Assembly (NCBI GenBank): GCA_021234155.1
Contig: JAJEKV010000173.1
Span: forward strand, 818,405 to 882,404
Direction of reading: 5' to 3'
Source of the DNA: Isoetes taiwanensis
Taxonomy: Eukaryota > Streptophyta > Lycopodiopsida > Isoetales > Isoetaceae
Length of the DNA stretch: 64,000 bases
The notes under the pieces are model-generated. The model searched no databases. It saw nothing but the letters and a program-made list of their open reading frames with translations, and was not told the DNA's origin. The position numbers were made by a program, and so were the translations under genes. Position 1 is the stretch's first letter. Each line of letters begins with the position of its first letter. This document shows positions 1-13,204 of the stretch, piece after piece.

Positions 1-1339
1 CATCTCAAAATTCTCTGGGTGGATGTGTCTTTCCGATAAGTCATGTGAACAAATCTACATCAAGCTTTGACGATTTTTGCTCAGGTTGTGCAAGAATGGT
101 CATTCTTCTCTGAAGGTTTCCTATAAAAGAAATGGACCAGCATCCCAATGTAGTGCTGATATGTGGAAATGTGGGAACTTATCATTGAGCTTATCTTCCA
201 AAGAAATGCAATTGAATACTTGACCATTCCGTTGCATTGCCAAAGATGAAGCGTATCCATCTTCTTCCTGATTAGAAGATTGCCTCTACCTACTTCCATG
301 TACATATGAGATTCCAGTACGTGTGTTAAAACATAATGTTTAAGGTATTAATGGCTTGCCGATCCAAATTATTGTTTTTCCTCTTTGATTTCCGCTTATC
401 ACCTAAAAAGGATCTAAGCTTCCACACACCCAAGTATAGGAGTGAGACCAATGGCTGTACTCCTATCAAACACTCGACTGGGAGTCAACTTTTAAGGGCC
501 AACATGATTTGATCGAAGATTCAGGCAAAAGTTGAAGTAAATACTTCAAAGTTATAAAAATAAAAGCGAATTTGACTCCACAAACTCTATATATCAGATC
601 TCAAGAACTGACATTTAGATCTAACTGGATTACCATCTCCAAGCAAGTGAGCCTTAGGCTTCAAGAGTTCCAGCGGTTTGTTGCTTTCTGCGAGATCATC
701 CGTAGATCATAATAAACACTTGGTTGAGATTATATAATTTATCCGAAATTTGTAACGTGACATTTAACTAGCTATATAATTGTGTGCATAAAATGGTCCT
801 GGCAACAATTATCCGGTGCTTTATATACTTACCAACTTCCAAAAAGGACCTTATTTGGTCCAATATGCTGCTATTGCCAAATTACAATTCAAACTGCTCT
901 TAAAAGAGAAACTCCCAGATGGGCTTTTCCCTCTTTCTCAGGGTGAATTAAGGCAGCTCTGACCACCCTAATCTGTTCCAGGAAAAATGACAGGGAAAAT
1001 AAAAAACATGTGAGAAAATCTAGCACTTTTGGAAAACATATCCTACTAACATACACTGTATAATGAATCAATATAACACGTGGGAATACAAAAGTATACA
1101 TGTGCATTAATGGATCTAAAGACTACATTGAATGTTTACTTCTAATATTGTTGTTATAAGGAACTTGACAATAGAGCTGCCCTAAAAATGGCGTCCTATT
1201 CAAAATTTTGTGGGAATGTAGGCTGTTGAATCCATGTAATTCTTTAAGCTGCTTAAAGGATGCATAACTAAGTAAGGCCATTTGTTTTGCTAACCAATAG
1301 AATTAATTGCTTGCTGTTTGAAGAGGGCTACCATTACAG
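1..1339. other. No recognised exon; probable FANCD2 intron or upstream sequence
   Basis: This AT-rich stretch precedes the first FANCD2 exon I can place. Neither strand gives a peptide I can match to FANCD2 or another family. It may be a long intron, because the exon starting at 1340 opens in the middle of the protein with a clear AG acceptor. Small exons could have been missed. Confidence 0.4.
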
Positions 1340-4300
1340 AGGCTGTAAGCCTCCTGGAGATGGCACTTGAAATGTGCAAGGCATCATACATAGCGCGTGG
1401 TTTCTTCTACGATGAATTGGCGGGGCATACGGAAACTCTTTCGTTTCATATCTCCATAATAGAGTGGTAAAGTTTTTTGAATCACTTTACAGTATGGTTT
1501 TTAGTAGACTGAAAATCCATGTTTGACAGGATTTCAAAGCATACAAATGAATTTGAAACAACATTCCTTGGAGACCTTGAAGACGGAAGAATTCGAAATG
1601 GCTCAGGGGAGAATAGAATGTTGGATGGTATGTTGGTGTACAAGTGATCAATTTTCTCAATGAATTTCAGGGATATTATTTTTAATTATTTATCTGATAG
1701 CTGTAGCAAGTAGAGACTATAACTCAATGTCTTTTTTAGTATAAGGATAAGGATGTTAAGTTAAGCTGGGCTTGCAAATGAATGTGGATACATTCACGTG
1801 GGAGCTAAAGTCATTTAATGCTAACAGCTTTAAAATTTCAGATGAAAGGCCATTTGTTAACTATATGCTTTTGCTGCCACTATCATTACTTATTTCCTTT
1901 TGGTGTTCTAGGAGAATTGTGGCATAATTTGGATGGAGATATTTCTCCCATATATGTAAAGGTCCTTACGTTGTTGGTGTCTCCGGAGAAAAGGTAAACC
2001 ACCAAGCTAGCGTGTCATTAATAGTGGATTGATGACTAGGTCTTGTTTAACATTGAATGTTTTGCAGTGCTTCCAATTCCCTATTCTATCTGCCATCTAA
2101 TTTCCGTCTTCTATCTGCTGTAAGAACATTTTATGAATTGGGTTTCCATTTCGTATCAGATAATCAATCGTTAACTTTTTAATAGGTGGAACGTGTTACA
2201 AATCAAGGATCTCTAGGGAGTATCGATGCCCTTCTTGGATGTCCTATCTATTTGCCGAAATCGGAGGTATGTTGCTGACAGTGCAACAGTTTTGGATTCA
2301 TAATATATTTCTGGGCGTTGCTATGTTGCACTATTTACAGTTGTTAGTTGGGGAATCCTGGAAAAAATTATCTAAACGTCAGAAGGAAGTATCTTGCCAT
2401 GCTCTATTTTATGCTTCGAATTGGTTAAGGGAATTGGTCAGACCTCCTTCCATTATCTTCAAATCCAAAGTGTTTGTTTCCATGAACTTATTATAATTGC
2501 AGATCAATGCATTTTCAACTCAACTGGAGTCCCGTAATCTAAGCTTAACACAAGCTTCTAAAGAAGAAATCATTGCCAAACTTCTTAAACGGCTGAGAAA
2601 TTTGTTGTAAGTATCTATTCTTATTTTGAATGACACATTCTGGAAAACTAAGTTCAATGCAGTTATCAAAGTTCTGTACTCTAGATTCAACAGGCTATGT
2701 GTTGAACAAATTCTCATGGTGGTTGAACAGATTGCTGGAATATCTCTTTACTGAGTGCATCAAATATGTGCCATACGCCAATCTTCCTCAGCTTCACTTC
2801 TTCAATAATGGATTAAAGACGAGCTTGGACAATGCATGCAGCCACCCTATCCAGAAAGGGCCAACTCCAGAAAGTAAGCAAACGAAAAAATGTAGACGCA
2901 GAAAAGCTGAAGTTGGGAGCCAGCATACAGATGGAAAACCATCACAAGTCTCCCAGGTCAATGCGAAGTTGAGACAACCAACCATCTTGGATGCCTTTGG
3001 GAAAATGAACAAAGATTCCTCACAATCAACTTTGCCAAAAAGCACGCTTCCTTCTCAAAATGGTACAAACCATGTGAATGGCTGCAGCCAGGCAGAAACT
3101 GGAGATGCCACAGGAAATGAAGCATGCACGAATTTACCAAGTACAGAGAAGTGGAAATTTCGGCCTTTGACTGTTTCTAGCCTTTTTCTTTTGTCTGTTT
3201 CCCAGGTTTGACCACTCTTTGTATGTTATTGCTTCTTTCTTTTGGCTGTCCCTTTGTGTGCTGAAATGAATACCTACTTTCTTTGCAGTCTCAAAAGAAA
3301 TCCTGTTGCCTGGATCCATCTGCCGAGGTAATTTGGAACTCAACTTTTTTAGGTTGTTCCCGAGTACTTGAGCATCTCATTATTTGCATTTCCAGATTCC
3401 TCTTCATCTTTATCTTCTTCAAGATCTTCTTTTCAAGCTTGAAACCTTGGAAGAAAAGCATCCTCGCAAAGGGACACCTTGGGGTGCCTCTTCTGGCACC
3501 CCAAAGCCACCTTCTGGTCTGGGAAAACTTGGTGGTTTTGATGTGCTTTTAAAGCTTCAAACATTATTCCCGAGTCTAAGAGCTCATCTTGACAAAGCAG
3601 TTATGCTGCTTAAAGGTATTTTGTTGTGTGTACCAGATGAGTAACTTGCAGATGTGTATGTTGAAAGGTTTTCTGTGGGCAGAGACACATCTTGATATCT
3701 GTGACGATCACTGGGCATCAGAAGCAGAAAATGCAGGGAATCCTGGCAACTTCAAATTTTCTCCCTTGAGCTCTGAGACAGTGGAGTCAGTTTTTGCTAT
3801 AATTCTTCGTTGTTTAGGCAAGGTTGTTTCTTATTAATATAACAGATTCCACTGCGTACTACTTTTGCCACCTTGCAACCGTCTTACTTGACGTTGTATA
3901 AATTGCAGATAATGAAGTATGCTGAACTCTGGAAGGAGAAAAGTCTTCCATTGCTGAAGGACTTACTTTTGGCCTTCTCATTACCTGGAAATCAAGATGA
4001 TGGATTCACAGACCTATTACCACGCCCAGCTATGGGTTCACTATCTTACATGCTTTGTAGTGTATATGCATATTTGGATAGCCTTTTCAATGCAGGTGAG
4101 ATGACGGATAATAATTGATTGTTCTTTGATGCATTCCAGGTTCGTCTAACATAAAATGTGTTTCAGCTATTAATGCCTCCATCACTGTTGCAATTGAGCT
4201 TGTAATTGCACTGAAGCTTCTTGTAGAATGTGCGGAGTCATTTCTAGACACTAATGGAGAAAACAGAAGGCGCAGATCTAGTTTCACCAATGGCAGCGGG

Positions 4301-6395
4301 GTTAGTTCCTATTTGAGGAGATGTCTCAGTGTGTCAGCAGGCAAAGTACTGGAACATGACTGGGATGCTGAAGAAAATGGAAAAGCTTGGAAAAACAAAG
4401 TGAGTGCAGTTTCTTTGTACTGAGGTTTTCTGAGATTTCTTTTATGCTCTGGTACTATTCATCTTGCATCTTCGTGTTGGTAAATGTATTGGCAAAGACT
4501 TGCAACATCCGTTTGATGAATATATGGTCACAATCTGCCATAAGGGGCCTGATTGATCAAAATATTCAATGCTAGGCGTTTCTGGATATCCGGCCCTCGA
4601 CTTTAACTATGATAACAGCCAAAGAGAGAGTAACCACGGTAGATATTTGGGTATTATTGTGTAATATATCTGATTTTGTATTGCATATCATTTTGTCAAT
4701 GAGTGGGGATGACATCCCTGTCTTTCTCTGTCTGTGTCCTCAAAAATAGAACTGATGTTTGGTAAACCTGTCATGATACTTACTGCCCCACTTTCCCTTG
4801 TGGTTCAGCAAGGTGGTTGTTTGCACAGTGAGCACATATATGCTAGCTATGAAGTTAATAACTCACTTTGTATGCTTTTCTCTTCATATGTATGCCACTT
4901 CACTTTGTATACAGTTCTGATAGGCTGACCATGAATCACATATATTAGGGTGATTCGCTTCAAGAGCTCCTGCAGTTATTGATCAGAAACAGTGAGTCAC
5001 CAGTGCAGCTTCTTGAAGAAATCGCTTGCAATATAATGCCTCAGGTTTGGCATATCAAAACAATTAGCAACCCTCCAGCTTAGTGTTATTTCCTTATTTT
5101 TTGAGTGTATTTTTTCGCAGGTACCTCTAAGAGCCGGAAAATCTTTGCAGAATACCGCAGTTTCTTATCCAGCACTTTGTCCAGCAACGTTCCTTATTTG
5201 GTACCGTGTGCAGGTACGTCATAAACTGCTATTACGCATGTTATCATGGCTGCTAATTTGATAATAATTTTGCAGCATGAAATTGTTCTCGACCTTTTCA
5301 ACCGAAAGGTATATGCCTTTTTTAGTTCTTGCCTAGTCATAGCTCTCTTACGAATGCATATACAGGTGAAGGATATTTTGTTGAAGATTAAATCAAAGAC
5401 AGGTTTGAATGGAGAGGCGGTTGAGGAGCTTCTTTTATCTTCTCATCAGCATGTTGTAATACACGCATCACTTGTGAATTTGACAAGGACACATGATAAG
5501 GTATGATTTGCCGAGTTCCCATTGCTACATGCATTTTTGCATTCTTACCTATGCTTTTAAGCAGATTCCAGTGCATGCTATAGCCGTGAAATTTGGAGGA
5601 AAGTTTGTGGATATGTTTCTCAAAAGTATGTGGTATCTGGTTAAGATATTCTGAAAGTTTCACCTTGTAATTTAATTTTTTCTCTTTGTTGTGGATCTAT
5701 CTTCTTTCTCGATCCTCTTAAGCAACTATACTGTAATCATTGGAGGCTCATTCAGCTTATACTTAAGTAGAGAGATATCATTAGAGAGCTAGCCTAAAAA
5801 GACCTTGCGATCTTTGCTCTTAAGCATTCGCTCTTTGTTCCAGTCTTTGACTTCTTACAAGCACACTATGAAGCTCATACAAGTACAATAAACTCTTTGG
5901 TGAGCATGAGTTATAATCTTACAACTGTACACAAATGATATGTTTTGTTCATTGTTTTTTGTGAACTTGAATGCAGGTGAAAGAACTTCAAAAGGCAACA
6001 AGGACCATTCAAACTATTTGCTCCGAAGCAAAGGTGATCACATTTTGGAAACAACTTAGAGAATTTGTATGCTCATATTTATGCAATACTGCAGGGGCAA
6101 AAGAAGATGCCTGTTACATGTAGGGTGCCCGCAGTAAAACGGTCGATGGAGAGATATGTCTTCTGCGTAAAAGCTTTGCTCCATGGAGTGGACCAAGGGA
6201 CTACCTTTTGGATGGGTGAGCCCATCTCTGTGTCCTCCTTGACTTCATAACAACCACTTTTAACACTTTGTTGCAGGTAATTTAAAGCATAAGGATCTTC
6301 AAGGCCGTGAAATAGGCTCCCAGCTCGTTGAGAGCGATGAAGAAAATCATGAGGCTGACAATAATGGGATTGATACCGAAGGAATAGAGGCTTAG
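1340..6395 (+). CDS. FANCD2: FANCD2 homologue, 3' part (22 exons, through the stop codon)
   Basis: FANCD2 pairs with FANCI as the monoubiquitinated DNA clamp of interstrand-crosslink repair in the nucleus. Exons with GT-AG borders: 1340-1466, 1530-1627, 1912-1993, 2068-2119, 2186-2266, 2341-2436, 2503-2606, 2731-3205, 3289-3327, 3396-3615, 3668-3822, 3909-4095, 4167-4399, 4949-5044, 5121-5213, 5276-5308, 5366-5500, 5565-5625, 5844-5899, 5977-6033, 6095-6215, 6277-6395. All phases agree, so this part of the frame is open. Family signatures: FYDELAG near the first exon, GSLGSIDALLGCPIYLP, SNWLRELINAF across an exon junction, and FWMGNLKHKDLQGREIGSQ in the last two exons, close to the vertebrate C-terminus. 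The protein ends in a short acidic tail. The 2731-3205 exon encodes a charged, probably disordered linker with a PIP-like QPTILDAFGK. Exon borders were read by eye; the N-terminal half lies upstream of the window. The exon 2731 acceptor was chosen because the alternative at 2692 leads to a stop. Confidence 0.93.
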
Positions 6396-7072
6396 TTTAC
6401 TACCCCTTCATTCATGTTTAAGGACATGTATGATGGGAATACATATGGTCCCATTGGAATTTTTGTTCCTTTGGAATATGGGAAGTGCTGACTCCGTAAG
6501 GCATGCCCACCTTCAAAGGCCGCATTCCGCAAATTGCTTGTAAATTTCGGATCTCAGTTATTACTAACAAGGGAATTGTTCAACTAATTTTGGTCCTTGG
6601 TCTGTATCGAGAGAATATGTAGCTGATCTTACACAAGAGCAACTTGTGAACATGGTTTTCCAAAAAGCAAGATGAGATCACATCTAATTTAAGATGGGAT
6701 CAAATCTAATTTACGAGTTAGCATGAATTTTGATTCTCACATGATGAGCTCATTAAGTTTGTTTCGTATACTGGTGTATTAATTGTTATTCCATTCGAGG
6801 CAGCTTGTCAGTTCTCGCGGATGCATTGGAAACTTCAAATTTAAGTTTTGCGTCGACATGCCAATTCTTGTATCGATATAGATATGTAATTTAGAATTGA
6901 GCTAGTTGGCAGAACCCCGTGATGAAGTGATAGTTGGCTGCAAATGAACCACTCAAAGCAATCATGTCGGAAAAAAAAGGCTTGAAATTTCGTCCCCAAA
7001 CAGATTTCAGAGCGAAAAAATTTGTCGATCTACACCCGATTGCAGCCGTGGTCGCACCCGATCTACCGTCCT
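6396..7072. other. FANCD2 3' flank
   Basis: This sequence follows the FANCD2 stop and probably holds the 3' UTR in its first few hundred bases. I see no further gene and no clear repeat before about 7.07 kb. Confidence 0.5.
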
Positions 7073-7619
7073 AGATTAAGGGCCCATCTCCATTAGAGCC
7101 CCATTAGATTAAGGATCCCCATTAGCATCTCACTCGCGTTTGATACCTGCGCCATGTAGGCAATTACAGGCAGAGCAAATGCATACCATTTCCATTTTCA
7201 ATCGCTAACTTACCTTTTTTATTCCGGTGACAGAGCAGCAAACGCCCAAGAAGATCTGAGATAGCCGGTTTGGATACGTAGGAGAACTGGAAGTTGGTTT
7301 GAATATGCCCTAAACGACAAACTCCAGGGCCACTTCAGTTTTTCAGATGCAGTGATGGTGCATCTGAAAACTCTACTACCGCAGTGATGGTGCATCTGAA
7401 AACTCTACCGGATGCAGTGCCATCTCACTCAAATTGAGTTCCGGTGGAAGCAATGGGAACAGCAAATCGTGGAGCCACGAGTGCCATATGGGGTGAAAAT
7501 ATTTTTACCCCGTTATTGTGATTCCATCGCAAAAAATTCCATCCCGCGGAATCACCAGGCCGGAGACCCCGTTATCCGTACCAGAGCCCCCGTTATCCGT
7601 ACCTATCAGGTCGTTTATA

Positions 7620-8050
7620 CCTTCCGGTGGAATCACAACTTTGCTATTCTGCCAGATGGAATCACCAATTTACGATTCTTCGAGATGGAATCACCGCTCA
7701 TGTATTCCACCAGACGGAATCACAACCGTATTATTTATTCCGCGAGACGGAATCACAATCGTGTTATTCCGCCAGACGGAATCACAACCTTGCTATTCCA
7801 CCAGACGGAATCACCTTGATATCCCGCCAGGTGGAATCACCATGGTGAAATACCCCCCGGCGGAATCACGTCCGTAAAATTCCGCCTGGTGGAATCACCT
7901 CGTGAAATACTGCCGAGTGGAATCACCAATAACTTGTAATTCCCCCAGATGGAGTCACATACCGTGATATTCTAAGGAATCACCGCGTACCATAATATTC
8001 TAACCCGTAGAATCACATACCATAATATTCCTTCCCGTGGAATCACCATG
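7620..8050. repeat. Tandem array of about 15 units (25-35 bp), each a mini inverted repeat
   Basis: The motif GGAATCAC (or a one-base variant) recurs about every 25-35 bases fifteen times, starting near 7624 and ending near 8045. Most units read ATTCC-N7-GGAATCAC, so ATTCC and GGAAT form a small inverted pair around a variable CCAGAC-like core. Spacer sequence between units varies. Open frames across the array are repetitive and look non-coding. Confidence 0.8.
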
Positions 8051-8257
8051 GAATTTCAAATCGCTCCGGACCTATCTGTCTACAGGCCAGGCCACAGGGA
8101 GGAAAAATTACCATGGTTCAATCCCAAATTTTCATTTGATTCCATAGAAAATGGTTCAAGATAAATTTCCTCTGATTCCATAGAAACTGGTTCAGGATGG
8201 TTTAGCTAAGCATACATAACCCTGTTTCGGCAATAAGAAATGAAGGATGTTCTCTTT

Positions 8258-8330
8258 GGACTGGAGGATTCGAACCTCCAGGCCAGATCGGCCTCACCAA
8301 AGCCCTGGGACAAACCGGTAGACAAAAAAA
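8258..8330 (-). other. tRNA-like T-arm with polymerase III B-box (SINE-like remnant)
   Basis: On the minus strand the sequence GGAGGTTCGAATCCTCC forms a perfect 5-bp T-stem with a 7-base loop and matches the B-box consensus. It is followed by AGTCCA, as in a tRNA 3' end. I could not find a matching acceptor 5' strand or a well-spaced A-box, so this is not a complete tRNA. A poly-A/T run lies at 8323-8337. It could be a truncated tRNA-derived SINE inside the fold-back element. Confidence 0.35.
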
Positions 8331-10039
8331 AAAAAAAACAGGCTTACTTTCTCATCTGTATCAATTCAACACTTAATCGTTTGCACAGAAGCATTTTAAC
8401 AGCTTGGGCTTATGAATGCTTTTTGAAAGCAAAACCGAGAACTGAAAACTGAAAAGGAAGCCTAGCCATATCCCAACGGTTGAGCCTGGTAGGAAAAAGG
8501 CCGGAGCAGGCTGGAATCGCCATAGCCAGAGCTCTTCCAGAGTTTAAGCCATCATCAAATCCAGCTCTAGCTCATCAAAGGCGCCGTACTCTAGCTATGG
8601 CTGACTGCACCAAAACTCTATACCTTTCAGGCCAGCGCGAATACCCACCTTCTGAATGGTACTGCTCCATTTCTTCTGGAGTTCGATGGATCCACTTTGT
8701 AGCCTTAGCTTGGCTTCCCTGATTCTTACGAAGCTGGTTTTCCCAAGCCTGGCGCTATTGAATAATCGGCGAGCTCCATCATCAGTTGGAGGGCGTCTGA
8801 TTCTCCTACGTCTTTGATCCCTTCTGGAAATCCAATCACCATGTTTGCCATCGCTCAGCTTCCAATGCTCACCTTCAACATCCAAATTTTGGCACTTTAC
8901 CTGAACTCTGCTATTATAGAAAACATGAGATGGGCGATGGCGAGTGAAGAATAGATGGGAAGTGCGGCCTACAGATGGATACTGGGGATGATGAGTAACC
9001 TGCATAGGTAACGGACGATTCATGCATCTGGCTGCAGGAACTTCATAGCCCAGCTTGGGAGGAAAAAAATAGCAGAATAAGCCTTACCGGGGTAAGAATA
9101 TGCTCCTCATGCAAATCTGCTCGCTCCCTTTGTTCCATCACCATGTACCTCCTTTTCGCCCTGTTCAAGCGGCCTTGTTCAAGCGTTGCACAGCTTCGGC
9201 TATGGCAGGATGGAAGGAAGACGGCAGGGCAAACCGCTCTCAAAACATCTCGGAAGATCACAGAAGAATAGGGGAATTCGATTGAACAGGGGAAATTTTG
9301 AATTGTTATTTGGATATTCTACGGGGAGGTATATTTGATGGCCAGGATCATCCCAGCATACCGATGGCTAGGATCGATCAGAACGTACCTGACAGCTGTC
9401 AAGTACGGATAACGGGGTCTCGGGAACGGAACCCGTTCCCAGAGGCCTGGTGATTCCGCGGGATGGAATTTTTTGCGATGGAATCACAATAACCGGGGTA
9501 AAAATATTTTCACCCTGCCATATGGCACAGATTTCCGGTAGATGACCCTAATGGAGATGGACCCTTAGCCTCCTTTTGCGGCATTCCTGTGCCACATGGC
9601 AATTCCGGTTACATGATTTCCCGTTTCTATTAGTTTTACAGGAACTAAATTAGGATGACATGGCACAGGACCCGACAAAATCTTCAGATGCTCCTTCTCT
9701 CCATCTGAAAAACTAAAGTCGCCTTGGAGTTTGTTGTTTTTCCGAAGCTTTTTGTCCTGGAGCCATTTTCCGCTATAGATTTCTGTATTATAGCGAGTTT
9801 AGTCATCATGATTTTGTTTCTTCCTCCACTTTGAGAGCTCGGAGCACCTATTTTCAATGAAAATGTCTTCATCTGGAGGCCTGTGCTTTGCTTACGTGAA
9901 AAAACCCAAATGGGGATCCGCCCTAAGCGACGCAATTGATCTGTCGTCCCAGGTTAAGAGGCGCCGCCAACAGAGTTGGCCGGAAAAAAATCGGAAAGAG
10001 ATAATTGGGGGCAAATTTCAAGCCCCGCCCATTTGCACA

Positions 10040-10515
10040 CGTACTCATTGTGCCCATTTGCACACGTGCCGCCTTTGCATTGAGACAAGTAGATGGGTCC
10101 GAGAAGCACGAGAGGACAAGCTATGTCGTATTGCCAGCTGGGAGTTATTGAGGATGAGTGCCATACTTTCTAGCACTGTCCAGCTTTTGGATCTATTAGG
10201 GCATGCTATGTTGAGTTGATTCTGCCGCTCCATGTGATGCTACACACAACTTCAGTGGGGATATTGGGATCATAGCTCCAAGAGTGATGGATATGCGCAC
10301 CCTCTTGTGTCCTTCAAAACTTCATTGATATGTATTGTTGGACAGTTTGTCAGCAGGCTTATTACTGCTAAAGTTTTTCCCTCGAAAACCCTTGGGGGCA
10401 GGGCTTTGTTAATCCTGGGCAATAATATGCCTGCTGCGCTCTGTATTTGTTGGGCCTTATAGAGCTGTTGGTCTCTATGGATGATGAAAACACTATCAAT
10501 TCAATTCAATTCTAT
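10040..10515 (+). mobile_element. LINE 3' fragment (zf-RVT region and 3' UTR), broken
   Basis: This is the end of a non-LTR retrotransposon ORF. The peptide around 10065-10210 has the zinc-binding tail seen after LINE reverse transcriptases: ETSRW, then a CxxC pair, then IEDECHTF after a frame change. A frameshift near 10130 splits the tail between two frames. The following 200 bases match, with substitutions, the 3' end of the minus-strand LINE at 62.8 kb; shared blocks include TTTTTCCCTCG and a GGA(T/C)GAT-A-rich end. The copy finishes in a TCAAT-type simple repeat at about 10498-10515. The 5' part is missing, so it is a truncated insertion. Confidence 0.7.
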
Positions 10516-13200
10516 ATGCAGATTTGTAAAAACCATAGATGCAGACTTCATGAAGCCTCTATATGCAAAAATGCAAAGCAGACTGTACAGCTAGATCCGA
10601 AGCTTTTTTTGGTATTGCAGATGAATCCAAAATCATAGTATGAAAAATGAAATAATAAAGAACAAAGAAGCATCTCCAAGCTGCAACCACGACCTCTGGG
10701 AACAAAAAGCAATAAGAAAGATTGAATGATAAGATTTTTATCTGAATATTGTACTTTAGATCAAGATCAGAGATAACAAGGCATGTGAACATCCTCCAAA
10801 CAAGGCCAGGCTGCCACAACAGCCCAGATTTTTCGCATCATGCACATAACCCAAATTTTTACCTAGATAATCTGGATGTAACGGAATCTTTCCAGATTTG
10901 AACGATTCTGAGCAAGAACTCCATCAACTCGATATGAAAGAATAAGTGCTAGTGTTTGACCAAACAATTTGGAAGTAAATCTAGCAAATCTGATTTCAGA
11001 TAAGTAGTTCCAGAAAGGGCAAGCACAAGTGTCGAATAAGGGATGCCTCAAAAGTTTCCAAAATAGACAATTCAAATTTCTAAAAATAAAAAATCGCTAT
11101 AAAAAGTAAAATAATAAGTGTGCAATGCTTGCTTCCCAAAACCATTGCATGGAATGCCACATCAACTGTATTTATGCTCACAATATCTAAATTTAGAATA
11201 CCCGGCGTATAAAAATACCCCAACCCTAATATCTCATAACATAAGATTGTCATAAAAATAATCCCAAAATAGCAACCTCAATAATCATACGCTTCTAACC
11301 ATTAGGACATTTAGCCCCCCTGACATTCACTTTTCCAAATTATCCATATAAAGATATAAATATATCATTAATGGTCTGGTATTACCATTAATGGGCTGAT
11401 ATTGTGTCCCATTGTACCACTGGGAGTGTTACAGCCATCAAAGAGGGTTGGGATAATTATAGTATTAGCATCAAAAGTAGATGAGGAGTTAGATTGGGAA
11501 TTGGTTGGGCAACATCGACACAAGAAAAACTTGTCAGTACTAATGACTTGATGTAATACCAAGGTGGACATATTAGTTTTGAAAACTAGAGTCGTTGGTA
11601 GTCAAGAAGGAGCTTTCTAGATTTTTTTTGTAGATTGTTAAGATTCAAGAATTAAGAAACAAAATGACATTCGAACTCATCTTTTACTTATACAAGAAAC
11701 TTATCGCGGCGGCCTAGCGGCCGCCGCGAACATTTCTCTTCATCAACTTATCGCGTCCAATCCAGTGCAAAGGCCACCTTGTGTTGTATATAAGATATTC
11801 GATGCAAAAGTTAAGGTTTCGCACCCTTGGAGGAGAATATGCAACGTTTTTGATGGTTGGAGACTCTTTCTACATTTGTGGGAACTGCATATTCAAACAC
11901 TTTATTAGGGAGTTGATATCGCCTATTGTGTTCCTAACATCTCAAGCCAAGTTGGATTTAATTCCTATTGTGTTCGTCACAACTCAAGTCATATTGGATT
12001 TAATTATAAAAGGCCAATATAGTAGGAAATTGTGGTTTGTGAATTTTCCTCCTTTTCTTCTAGTCATTCCTGTGGACGAGTGCTTCTGTTTATAGTAATC
12101 ACTAATTTATTGGATAGCAAAGTTGATGATCTTGTGAGTAAAACAATTGTGATGATATCTAATCTTTTTTACAAAGATATACCTTCTAATATTGTTGGTC
12201 TATCTGTCACAATTTATTTTGTGGACTTGTTTAGGAATTAGGATGGAATAAGTGATATCCTTGTCAAAATGTGCATGGCCTCCACTAGCAGTTAGTGAGG
12301 TAGAAAAAGGTGTGCATGTCCTAGATTTTGGATGATGTACACCCACATAATTTAGTTGTAAGAACATATTAGGCATTAAACTAATGTTGTGTCATTGCAC
12401 ACTTTATTCATTTGAAATCTCCGAAGTTGTTTTATTTTTCTGAAAAAAGGCGGCCATGTTTACCCAAATATAAATCCTGCTAGTGCATTTGTGTAAGCCC
12501 TTGCACTTCCAAGTTTCCAAACTGCCAAAATTGGGTACAAATAGTCAATATAAAAACATAATGATATTTTACACTTCTTGGTCAGCAACAATTTTGAAGT
12601 CAACCAGACACAATCCATCAGTTTATCACCTGGTTTTAAACCCAAGTGGGAGAATCCCATTAACTAGGGAAAGAGAATAGAGCTGCATTTAAGTATTGGA
12701 GTTGTAACTATGGCCTAAAAGCACCATGTTCTGAAGCAAGCATAAAAGAAACAGTAGCACTACTATTACTATATGATACCTCTGTGTGATTGAACAAACA
12801 GACCTTTGGAGAATAAACTCACCCTTGATGGCTCATGGAAATCCTTAGCAGATCAATAGATCTTGATCATGGATGTGCAGAAAAGAAACCAGAAAAGAGC
12901 ATTAAAGAGTGATAATTTTTCTCCAGTCCCACCTTCATAACCCTTTGAGAAGAAACAAAAGCTATCTCCCTTGGCTTTTCTAGGCCTTCCTTTGAAAGGA
13001 AATACCCTAGGGGAAGAAGATGCTCCAGGCAAGCTCTGTGCTCGTTTAGTTTTTATAGAGGTACATATTTTTCATCTCAGTCGATGCTGTCTTCTGCTGT
13101 GTCAACCTGTTTTTAGAGCCGGTAAGCTTACCTTTCTCTGATATTTTTCTGTGGCATTTATTGGGATGGGACGAATAGTTATTCTAGTCTCTATTTTCTT
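10516..13200. other. Gene-poor AT-rich intergenic DNA
   Basis: I see no gene here that I can support. A GC-rich hairpin repeat sits at 11690-11760 and is listed separately. Confidence 0.5.
11690..11760. repeat. GC-rich palindrome of a dispersed repeat family
   Basis: The text ACAAGAAACTTATCGCGG leads into a hairpin with stem CGCGGCGGCC, loop TAGC and the reverse complement of the stem, then GAACATTTCTCTTC. Related copies lie at 51030-51076 (opposite strand), 47811-47854 (opposite strand, hairpin core lost) and 58419-58443. The recurring outer borders, AGAAACTTATCG on one side and GTTCGC with AGAGAAA on the other, suggest the ends of a small mobile element or of several related ones. Confidence 0.55.
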
Positions 13201-13204
13201 ACTT

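Larger units (their letters stand above)
7073..9750. mobile_element. Fold-back (long inverted repeat) element
   Basis: Bases 7474-7605 and 9395-9530 are near-identical inverted copies; both contain GTGCCATATGG and ATTCCATCCCGCGGAATCAC, read on opposite strands. A second inverted pair is 7313-7372 with 9683-9745, which share a CAAACTCCA/CAGTTTTTCAGATG block. A third is 7075-7100 with 9547-9572 (CCATCTCCATTAG). The order of the second and third pairs differs between the two sides, so the arms are rearranged. No transposase was found inside. The tandem array at 7620-8050 is built from the same motif as the arms. This suggests a non-autonomous fold-back transposon; exact ends and target duplication are undetermined. 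Confidence 0.6.

Noticed and set aside
2630-2730. Extension of the FANCD2 exon upstream to 2630
   Set aside because: An in-frame ATG exists, but the phase from the previous exon fits only an acceptor at 2730, and the upstream part has no similarity to FANCD2.
7412-7877. Open frames of 70-135 codons with repeated RRNHN-like peptides
   Set aside because: They run through the 25-35 bp tandem array in all three frames and only reflect its repetition.
7620-8050. CRISPR-like regular array
   Set aside because: Units are not identical, spacers are short and similar, no cas genes are present, and the context is a plant nuclear genome.
8258-8330. Complete tRNA gene
   Set aside because: Only a T-arm and 3' end are recognisable; no cloverleaf with a paired acceptor stem could be drawn.
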